Assembly (NCBI GenBank): GCA_041650795.1
Contig: JBAZKK010000015.1
Span: forward strand, 1-28,801
Length of the DNA: 28,801 bases
Source of the DNA: JBAZKK01 sp041650795
GTDB lineage: Bacteria > Omnitrophota > Gorgyraeia > Gygaellales > Profunditerraquicolaceae
Direction of reading: 5' to 3'
The notes under the pieces were generated by a model that was given only the letters and a program-made list of their open reading frames with translations, searched no databases and was not told the origin of the DNA. Both the position numbers and the translations under genes were made by a program. Positions 7,188-13,883 of the stretch are shown here, piece by piece (the first letter of the stretch is position 1; each line of letters begins with the position of its first letter).

Positions 7188-8569
7188 TTAACTTAAAATC
7201 TAGACTGGCAGCGGCCGGGGCCTTGGCGCTCTGCATGCTCTCGGGAGGCGTTCTTGCCCGCGGCAGCGAGGAAACCATTAATTTCCTGCCACGCAACGAA
7301 GATATGCGGACAATCTACAAAGACTACCCCAGCGGCTCTCCCAAGAAATTAAGGGAGCTCAGCTGCGATGCCGGAGAAGCGCTTTTCAATGAATACATCA
7401 CCTGTAACGATTGCGTCAACAACATAAAGGCGAAGTGCCCGGACTGCTGCTTAATCCTGAACCGCCAGAGAAGAGAGATTCGTTGCTCGCCGGATTATGA
7501 TGACCGCTACAGATGTTGTCAGATGCCATTTGTCGACCAAGGCTGCCCTGAGCTAAATTCCCCTGCCCCTCCTGAAGCCGATTGGGATGTAATCTGTGCG
7601 AGCGAGAATTCTATTGCGAGCGAAAACCACTACCAGAACAGAGGCTGTGCCAGCTTAGAGCCGGATGGGGAATGCAGGTGGGACGGCGAAAATTGGCTCT
7701 GCGAAGAAAGTAATCTGCGACCAAATTTTAGAGGGTGCCGCTGCCGCACCCTGGAAGGAGGACAAAGCTGGTGTCCGGCAGGGGCAACAAGCGAAAATAA
7801 TGAATGCGGCGAGCGCTGCAACTTATCGCATTATTATATAACCGAACCTTATTTCTCCCCCAACTGCCCGCGGCACGGCTCATGTTACCGCTACGCCCCC
7901 ACACCCGCATTTGCCTCTTGCATTAATAAATGCCACGATTATGCCGACGCATGGGACACCTGCAATAATAGACTGCGGTGTTGCGAAAGAAGCGTCTGTA
8001 GCGAACTGGAGACGCCCGGATATGAAAATTGCGATCTCTCTGCCTGCGAAGAAAGAGTCAACAATACGCTCTGCGACAGCTATACATCTGGCGACTGCGC
8101 CCGTCTCATGGCGGAATACTCGGCCTGTCTTGCCGGCGGCTTCCAAGCAGGGGCCTGCAGTAATTGTTTTCGGGAAATCGATTCCTCTTTTAACTACCGC
8201 TTCGTAGCTAAGAGCGGGGAATCCATGGTTATCATCTGGCAGATGTCCACCCGGCCCTATGATATCACCGACCCAGAGAACCCTTCTGAGGTAAGCAATT
8301 CCGGAACCTACTTCTTTACCAAGATTGCCGTTTTTGAGACGAGCGTTGACGGCGCCGAGACTGCCAAGATTCACGAAAGCATGGTTCATCAGAAAAGCCT
8401 GGAAGCGGCGTTTTCAATCTTCTGTGCTACCGAGATACCCAGCGGAGTATTAAAAACAGGAAGATCTTACGTTGTTAAGCTCTATTATTTTCTGCCGCAA
8501 TTGACGGATATGGAAGTTGAAGTAGAAGTGAATAGCATGAGCCTGATTATTGTCAGGACACGCCAATAA
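7178..8569 (+). CDS. Secreted cysteine-rich protein of the pilus cassette
   Basis: I recognise no family. The 463-residue protein has a signal peptide (about residues 1-27, cleavage near GVLA/RG). About 34 cysteines follow between residues 43 and 330, many in CC or CxxC arrangements (TCNDC, CPDCC, RCC, RCCERSVC, ACSNC). The last ~130 residues hold one cysteine and look like a beta-sandwich, ending in strands VVKLYYF and MSLIIVRT. No CxxCH heme motif occurs, so it is not a multiheme cytochrome. The start ATG has AAGGAG 8 nt upstream and overlaps the pilin end by 10 nt; ATG 7184 is an alternative. Lying inside a minor-pilin operon, it could be a tip or adhesin subunit, as PilY1 is in other bacteria. 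That role is inference only. Confidence 0.75.
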   Translation: MAMINLKSRLAAAGALALCMLSGGVLARGSEETINFLPRNEDMRTIYKDYPSGSPKKLRELSCDAGEALFNEYITCNDCVNNIKAKCPDCCLILNRQRREIRCSPDYDDRYRCCQMPFVDQGCPELNSPAPPEADWDVICASENSIASENHYQNRGCASLEPDGECRWDGENWLCEESNLRPNFRGCRCRTLEGGQSWCPAGATSENNECGERCNLSHYYITEPYFSPNCPRHGSCYRYAPTPAFASCINKCHDYADAWDTCNNRLRCCERSVCSELETPGYENCDLSACEERVNNTLCDSYTSGDCARLMAEYSACLAGGFQAGACSNCFREIDSSFNYRFVAKSGESMVIIWQMSTRPYDITDPENPSEVSNSGTYFFTKIAVFETSVDGAETAKIHESMVHQKSLEAAFSIFCATEIPSGVLKTGRSYVVKLYYFLPQLTDMEVEVEVNSMSLIIVRTRQ

Positions 8570-8591
8570 TTAAAACGAAGGGAGGATAGAT

Positions 8592-9404
8592 ATGAAAATA
8601 AGCGTTATCTCGCTAGCCATCATTGTCCTGCTCGCGGGTTGCGGACTTTGTATGGCAGAAACAACTATTACCAAAATGCCGGCTACCCAAGCACCGACCC
8701 TATTACAGATTACCGGCTCCGGAGACGCCACGCTCGCTCCTACCCGCTACCCTAAATTTATCAAAAAAAGCAGCACCAATCCTACCTGCGACGACTACCT
8801 GATAACAGATTTCAAAGAGAGTGTCAAAGGCGTTGCCCAGCCGGGCCTGAGCTTTGCTCCGCTGTGGCTGAAAAGCGCCTACGGCAACGGCACCACCAAC
8901 CTCTCCGCTGAACCGGGATACGCCCTTATCCCAGGGTTACAGGTCCTTGATTTCACCTTGCCGAAACAGCACAAAAACATCTCCAAATTACTCATCACCT
9001 GGACGGTGCGCGTAGAAGGATCTGACCCCGCTGCCTGGAAGGTGTACCCTAAGTTATGCAAATCCTGGTATGGAACCTGCTATGAGGAATTCTTAGGCGG
9101 ACAGGTGCACACACGTTTATATGTCAACGGCAAGGCAATAGGACCTGTGGCCTCAATGTCGGTGCCTGACGGAGGAACCGCAAAATATACGCGCCCCAAA
9201 CCACCACCGCCGCCGCCGCCGCCTCGAGACCCTACCCTAAGCGGCAGCTGCCTATTATCCAAAGAGGACTTTGGCGGGGCATTCCCGGATAAGATGGATA
9301 TCGAAATCCGCTGGTATAACGATACCTCGCTTGACATTAAAAGTCCGACGAATATGCGCAATTTAAACATTACTGTGATGCCGGTGGCAATCCAGCAGGA
9401 GTAA
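8592..9404 (+). CDS. Putative lipoprotein of the pilus cassette
   Basis: A 270-residue exported protein of no recognised family. The N-terminus MKISVISLAIIVLLAGC ends in a good lipobox (LAGC, Cys17), so it is probably lipidated; an ordinary signal peptidase I site after CMAE is the alternative. The body is predicted beta-rich, with strands such as LLITWTVRVEG and TRLYVNGKAIG, then a run of eight prolines (about residues 203-210) and a final domain with MDIEIRWYNDT and LNITVMPV. That ending resembles the ends of both neighbouring proteins. The ribosome-binding site GGGAGG is strong. It lies 22 nt after the cysteine-rich gene and 1 nt before the PilV-like gene. A periplasmic or outer-membrane accessory of the pilus is plausible but unproven. 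Confidence 0.72.
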   Translation: MKISVISLAIIVLLAGCGLCMAETTITKMPATQAPTLLQITGSGDATLAPTRYPKFIKKSSTNPTCDDYLITDFKESVKGVAQPGLSFAPLWLKSAYGNGTTNLSAEPGYALIPGLQVLDFTLPKQHKNISKLLITWTVRVEGSDPAAWKVYPKLCKSWYGTCYEEFLGGQVHTRLYVNGKAIGPVASMSVPDGGTAKYTRPKPPPPPPPPRDPTLSGSCLLSKEDFGGAFPDKMDIEIRWYNDTSLDIKSPTNMRNLNITVMPVAIQQE

Positions 9405-9405
9405 G

Positions 9406-10314
9406 ATGCGCAACAAGAGAAAATACCCTGCCCCGGGAGGCTTCACTCTGCTAGAGGTATTAGTGGCGCTGGTCCTGATTGTAATCGGGATCAGCGCTGC
9501 AACAGCTGCTATCTCAACTGGGAAATTTTTTCTAAAACAAGCGGAGGATAAAGCCCGGGCCATGCGGGTAGCGCTGGTAAAAATGGAGGAATACTTGGCC
9601 AAGCCGTATTCCTCCTTAAGGACAGGAGAGTCTATCGCGGGCAATACCGGAAAAATCAACTGGCAAGTCAATATTACCCAGCGATACGAAGAGGGAAATG
9701 CTGCTCACATCCCCTATAAACATATAGAGAGCGTTGCCTTCTATAATGAAACAGACAAATCCGGCAACGTTTACCATAAAAGCATCCGTTTGGAGAACAT
9801 TGTGCCCTATCCCTTCATACACACGAACTCAACCAACTACCCCAGCAGCGAATCATACCGCCCACACACTATACGCCTTTCCCGCGAAAAGGCCGAAAAC
9901 AGCCAAGCCCCTTATTCTTCCAATCCCGGCAATTTTGTCAACGCCACAGTTATAGGGAATCCTCAAGATACAAGCGCGCAGCTCAAGGTCAAGGCAACCC
10001 CTGAGGTTACCAAGGACTGCTTAATAATATACAACGTGGCGACGGGCATAGAAGATAGCTCCGGCGTAACAGAAAGCAATACGACTTATACCGGCTGCTT
10101 CGTTGACGGTATAGGCCCCTATCCCGTAGTAACGCGGACCCCCATTATCAGCCAACCTTTAATCAGCAACGTGGTAGCCCTCACCGAAGACAACGCCTTA
10201 ACCCCAAACAGCGAACATACTATCGAGATACGCTGGTGCAAGGATACTCCGAAAGGCAAGGTGTCGCTGGTAGAGGGAGAATTGATGGTAGTGCTGTTGG
10301 AAAAAACGCAATGA
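9406..10314 (+). CDS. PilV/GspI-like minor prepilin
   Basis: A 302-residue prepilin with the canonical cleavage site GG/FTLLEVLVALVLIVIGISAATAAI at about residues 11-34 and Glu at mature position 5. The FTLLEVLVAL form and the following helix match the PilV/GspI branch of minor pilins. The globular part is far longer than in GspI (about 120 residues in total). It contains Cys residues and ends with HTIEIRWCKDT and a last strand LMVVLLEK, similar to the end of the preceding lipoprotein. AGGAG lies directly before the ATG. The stop overlaps the PilW-like start (ATGA). Minor pilins of this type usually form the tip complex that primes pilus or pseudopilus assembly. Confidence 0.85.
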   Translation: MRNKRKYPAPGGFTLLEVLVALVLIVIGISAATAAISTGKFFLKQAEDKARAMRVALVKMEEYLAKPYSSLRTGESIAGNTGKINWQVNITQRYEEGNAAHIPYKHIESVAFYNETDKSGNVYHKSIRLENIVPYPFIHTNSTNYPSSESYRPHTIRLSREKAENSQAPYSSNPGNFVNATVIGNPQDTSAQLKVKATPEVTKDCLIIYNVATGIEDSSGVTESNTTYTGCFVDGIGPYPVVTRTPIISQPLISNVVALTEDNALTPNSEHTIEIRWCKDTPKGKVSLVEGELMVVLLEKTQ

Positions 10315-10856
10315 GAAACCGAACCAGCGGAATTACTCTACTGGAATTAATAATTAGCGTGATCCTGGTATTCGTGGCATTGGCCGCGTTGAGCAACGGT
10401 TATATATTCATCTACGGCAGGATAGTTGAAAATATCCGCCTGCAGAACATCCACCTCCAGATGGACTATGCCCTCGAGAACATCAGGCTGCATTGCCTAA
10501 GCGCCACCAGCATTGAGTCTCCTTTTGAGCCAGATATAGACAGCTCTAAAACCTCTCTGATTTTTGAGGGAGAATCCGACATCCATAATATTACGCCTGA
10601 CAACAGAACAGACAACACCATATATACCTACGAGATAGACGAAGATAAAAACCTAGTGCTGAAAACCGGCGAGACTACCGAACAGAAAGAAATACTGATT
10701 GATGCCCAATATGCACCCAGCATTATCTTCCAGTACTGCCGGGATACCGAACCAAACTTTTTAACCGTCACCATAAACACCACCGACCGCCAGGGCAATA
10801 TCTCCAAAACCGAAGGGTTGCGCTTCTGGTTTACGGACGTGGTAAATACAAGCTAA
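10311..10856 (+). CDS. PilW/GspJ-like minor prepilin
   Basis: A 181-residue prepilin with leader MRNRTSG/ITLLELIISVILVFVALAAL and Glu5, the form usual for PilW/GspJ. The ATG lies in a 4-nt ATGA overlap with the PilV-like gene; the longer in-frame reading from 10236 would bury the prepilin site and is rejected. The rest is a small beta-rich domain with two cysteines (LHCLS and QYCRD). The gene ends TAATG, overlapping the next start by one base, so translation is coupled down the cassette. Confidence 0.82.
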   Translation: MRNRTSGITLLELIISVILVFVALAALSNGYIFIYGRIVENIRLQNIHLQMDYALENIRLHCLSATSIESPFEPDIDSSKTSLIFEGESDIHNITPDNRTDNTIYTYEIDEDKNLVLKTGETTEQKEILIDAQYAPSIIFQYCRDTEPNFLTVTINTTDRQGNISKTEGLRFWFTDVVNTS

Positions 10857-11197
10857 TGATTTATATTATATCCGTGGTCTTAATGATAGCGTTCATCCTA
10901 AGCGGGATCTTTGCCGGGCTGGCGCCTAACGTCTACCGGATCGTCGAGCAAGACTTCTTGCGGCGCGCCAAATACAATGCCAAAATAGAAGGGCTGCAGT
11001 ACGGCGACCTGGGATTGCGCTCGGGCGCCTTTAATACCACGTCCGCCAACCCTGCCGATAGAAGCAAGAATATGACCGGCAACCTCACGGAAGAGGACGG
11101 CGTAGCATACGAAAAAACCTATACCAATATCACCGTCTCCCAGGCAACCAGCCAGGATCCGAATATCACCATCAGCGTCAACGTAACTGTAGATTAA
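10856..11197 (+). CDS. Small membrane-anchored protein, PilX/GspK position
   Basis: A 113-residue protein with one hydrophobic segment at its very N-terminus (residues 2-23, IYIISVVLMIAFILSGIFAGL) and a polar remainder rich in Asn, Thr and Gly. It is translationally coupled (TAATG) to the PilW-like gene and sits where pilX or gspK would be, but it lacks the prepilin cleavage motif and Glu5, so it may stay anchored in the inner membrane or be a very divergent pilin. No family recognised. It ends 16 nt from the convergent rsmI gene, with no terminator visible between them. Confidence 0.6.
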   Translation: MIYIISVVLMIAFILSGIFAGLAPNVYRIVEQDFLRRAKYNAKIEGLQYGDLGLRSGAFNTTSANPADRSKNMTGNLTEEDGVAYEKTYTNITVSQATSQDPNITISVNVTVD

Positions 11198-11213
11198 TGT
11201 TCCATTGCCGGGT

Positions 11214-11867
11214 TTATATTACCACTACGAATTCGCCTCGCACAGGAGCGGATTTAAGGCGGGAGATGATGTCTTCGGGGCTGGCGCGGAGAATCTCCTC
11301 AAACTTCTTGGTCAGCTCCCTTGCTACAACGACCTCGCGTTCGGGCCACATGCCCCTGATGTCTGCGAGTGTCGCGAGTATGCGGTGGCAGGATTCGTAT
11401 AATACGACCGTGCATTTAAGCTGCGCAAGCTCTTTTAGGCGATTACGCCGCGCCTGCGCCTTCGCAGGAAGGAAACCTTCAAATATAAAGCGGTGCGCCG
11501 GCTTACCCGACGCCACCAGCGCAACGATAAAAGCTGACGGCCCCGGTATGACCGTAACCCCGATATTGTTCTGAAGCGCCAAATTTATAATGTGGTAGCC
11601 GGGGTCTAGTATCCCCGGCGTGCCGGCGTCTGAAACCAAGGCAACGGACTTACCTTCCTTGAGCATCTCCAGGATGCGCTGCCCCTTGGCAATGCGATTG
11701 TGCTGAAAGTAACTGGTGGTGGCAACAGTTATGCCGTAATGTTCTAATAGGATGCGGGTGCGCCGCGTATCCTCGCAGGCTATCAGGTCTACGGACCTCA
11801 TCACCTCCAGGGCGCGCAGGGTTATGTCTTTGAGGTTGCCGATAGGGGTAGCAACAATATAAAGCAT
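11214..11867 (-). CDS. rsmI: 16S rRNA (cytidine-2'-O-)-methyltransferase, short form
   Basis: Methylates the 2'-O of C1402 in 16S rRNA using S-adenosylmethionine. The N-terminus MLYIVATPIGNLKDITLRAL, then ACEDTRRTRILLEHYGI, LVSDAGTPGILDPG and VIPGPSAF are the tetrapyrrole-methylase-fold motifs of RsmI in order. At 217 residues it lacks the C-terminal helical domain of about 50-60 residues seen in E. coli RsmI, ending right after GEFVVVI. I set the start at the ATG overlapping the glmS stop (TAATG) because the protein then opens exactly at the family's N-terminus; the longer reading adds 17 unrelated residues. The two genes are probably co-transcribed. Confidence 0.9.
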   Translation of the reverse strand: MLYIVATPIGNLKDITLRALEVMRSVDLIACEDTRRTRILLEHYGITVATTSYFQHNRIAKGQRILEMLKEGKSVALVSDAGTPGILDPGYHIINLALQNNIGVTVIPGPSAFIVALVASGKPAHRFIFEGFLPAKAQARRNRLKELAQLKCTVVLYESCHRILATLADIRGMWPEREVVVARELTKKFEEILRASPEDIISRLKSAPVRGEFVVVI

Positions 11868-13708
11868 TATTCCACGGTTACGGATTTGGCGAGATTGCGC
11901 GGCTGATCCACGTCGCAACCGCGTTTTACCGCAATATGGTAGGCCAATAACTGCAGGGGCAAAGCCACGATCAATGGAGAAAAGAATTCCTCCACCTTAG
12001 GGATATAGATAATCTCCTCCGCGAGTTCCCCGATCTCTTCGTCGCCCTCCGTAGCGATAACAATAATCCTGCCTCCCCGGCTGCGTATCTCCTGGATGTT
12101 TGAAATCATCTTATCGTAGATGGCAGATTGGGGTGCGATACACACTACTGCCCGGTACTCGTCAATAAGGGCGATGGGGCCGTGTTTCATCTCTCCGGCA
12201 GCATACCCTTCAGCCGGGATGTAAGAAATCTCTTTAAGCTTAAGCGCCCCCTCTAATGCCGAGGGGAAATTAACGTTGCGGCCAAGGTACAAGAATGAGC
12301 CGAGGTGAGAATGCCGCCGCGCAAGCCTGGCAATCTCTTCCTGATTCTTCAAAACCTCCTCCTGCAGCCTCGGGACCCTCCTTAGCCCTTCCAGATATTT
12401 GGCGATGGCCCCCTGACTCAATAGGTTTCTTACCTCTGCCAAGTAAAAGGCCAAAAGATACAACGCTACCAGTTGGGCGGTATAGGCCTTGGTAGAGGCT
12501 ACTCCGATTTCGGGACCGGCATGGGTATAGATGACGCCGTCGGACTCGCGGGTAAGGGTAGAGCCTACTACGTTACAAATTGACAACACCGAAGCGCCCA
12601 GTTTTCTGGCTTCCTTAACCCCTGCCAGGGTATCCGCCGTCTCCCCGGACTGGCTTATTGCTACCACCAGGGTATCGGAATCTATGAGCAGTTTGCGGTA
12701 ACGGAATTCGCTTGAGACATCTACCGCAACAGGGATTGAACAGATGGACTCTAAGATGTATTTACCTACCAGCCCGGCATGGCAGGCGGTGCCGCAGGCC
12801 ACTACCGCGATATTCCTGATGCCACTTAGTTTCTCTTCCGGTATGCCCTGTTCCTGAAAAACAATCCGGGAGCCGCCGTTTTTAATCCTGGAGCTCAAAA
12901 ACTTATCGATAATCTGGGGCTGCTCGTTTATTTCCTTAAGCATAAAGTGCTTATAGCCCTGCTTCTCGGCCTGAGCAATGTCCCAGGCAATAAGGCTGGA
13001 TTTTTTACGCAACTCTTCCCCTTCGATATCGGTTATCTTGATGCTCTCGCGCGTCAGCACCGCCACCTCTTTCTCGTCAAGAAAGATAACCTCTTTGGTA
13101 TACTCCATAATCGCCGGCGCATCGGAAGCTAGGAAATTCTCGCTCCTGCCCACGCCTATAATCAGGGGGCTGCCAGAACGCGCCCCTACCAATTTCTGCG
13201 GCTCCCTGCTACTGACAACCGCAATAGCATAAGAGCCTACCACGAGCTTCAGCGCGCGCCGCACCGCATCCTCTAAGGAAACGTTACTCTTGTAAAATTT
13301 TTCAATCAAGTGCACCATAACCTCGGTGTCGGTCTGACTTAGGAAACGATGCCCCTCTTTAATAAGCTGGCCCTTGAGGGATTCATAATTCTCGATGATG
13401 CCGTTGTGCGCCAGCGCGATCTCCTTTTTGCAATCGCTGTGGGGATGGGCGTTAACCTGGGTGGGCGCCCCGTGGGTAGCCCAGCGGGTATGGGCAATGC
13501 CGAGCGTGCCGCAAAGGGGGCTTTTGACTAGCAGTTTTTCCAGGGCGCTGATTTTACCGGGGGATTTCCTGATGGAAAGGGCGGGTTTATTGCCGAGCAG
13601 TATCGCCATGCCGCTGGAATCATAACCGCGATACTCCAGGCGCTTAAGCCCATTAAGAAGGACGGGCTGGGCATTCCTGTTTCCGATATATCCGATTATT
13701 CCGCACAT
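11867..13708 (-). CDS. glmS: Glutamine--fructose-6-phosphate aminotransferase
   Basis: Makes glucosamine 6-phosphate from fructose 6-phosphate and glutamine, the entry to peptidoglycan and lipopolysaccharide sugars. The 613 residues show the N-terminal-nucleophile glutaminase start MCGIIGYIG (Cys2), RGYDSSG, HTRWATHG and HNGIIENY, then two SIS domains (VACGTACHAG, ISQSGETADT, GPEIGVASTKAYTAQ, YAAGEMKHGPIALI) and the C-terminal DVDQPRNLAKSVTVE. Length and order are those of a complete enzyme. There is no obvious Shine-Dalgarno before ATGTGCGG. The 97 nt upstream, up to tRNA-Glu, show no glmS ribozyme core and no clear promoter. Confidence 0.97.
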   Translation of the reverse strand: MCGIIGYIGNRNAQPVLLNGLKRLEYRGYDSSGMAILLGNKPALSIRKSPGKISALEKLLVKSPLCGTLGIAHTRWATHGAPTQVNAHPHSDCKKEIALAHNGIIENYESLKGQLIKEGHRFLSQTDTEVMVHLIEKFYKSNVSLEDAVRRALKLVVGSYAIAVVSSREPQKLVGARSGSPLIIGVGRSENFLASDAPAIMEYTKEVIFLDEKEVAVLTRESIKITDIEGEELRKKSSLIAWDIAQAEKQGYKHFMLKEINEQPQIIDKFLSSRIKNGGSRIVFQEQGIPEEKLSGIRNIAVVACGTACHAGLVGKYILESICSIPVAVDVSSEFRYRKLLIDSDTLVVAISQSGETADTLAGVKEARKLGASVLSICNVVGSTLTRESDGVIYTHAGPEIGVASTKAYTAQLVALYLLAFYLAEVRNLLSQGAIAKYLEGLRRVPRLQEEVLKNQEEIARLARRHSHLGSFLYLGRNVNFPSALEGALKLKEISYIPAEGYAAGEMKHGPIALIDEYRAVVCIAPQSAIYDKMISNIQEIRSRGGRIIVIATEGDEEIGELAEEIIYIPKVEEFFSPLIVALPLQLLAYHIAVKRGCDVDQPRNLAKSVTVE

Positions 13709-13805
13709 CTGAAGACACTTGGCCCGCGCGGCAACGCAGGTTATCCGCGCAAATCTACCCCTGTAATTTTAACGCTATGCGCAGGCAATGCCGAGCGGGA
13801 ATCCG

Positions 13806-13880
13806 TGTCCCCAACCGGATTTGAACCGGTGTCGAGAGCTTGAAAAGCTCTTGTCCTGGACCGGGCTAGACGATGGGGAC
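13806..13880 (-). tRNA. tRNA-Glu (anticodon TTC)
   Basis: Full cloverleaf on the minus strand: acceptor GTCCCCA/TGGGGAC, D arm beginning GTCTAGCCCGG, anticodon stem AGAGC/GCTCT with loop TTTTCAA (anticodon TTC), and T arm ACCGG/CCGGT with loop TTCAAAT. CCA is not encoded; the discriminator is A. The 5' end is only 3 nt from the gyrA stop codon on the same strand. Confidence 0.97.
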
Positions 13881-13883
13881 GGA

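Noticed and set aside
7178..8569. Cysteine-rich protein as a multiheme cytochrome
   Set aside because: No CxxCH motif is present; CINKCH has one residue too many.
9200..9226. CCG repeat as microsatellite or recombination site
   Set aside because: It encodes the polyproline linker of the lipoprotein; eight codons are not unusual for a linker.
13709..13805. Possible glmS ribozyme or riboswitch before glmS
   Set aside because: Only 97 nt are available and I see no ribozyme core; nothing supports it.
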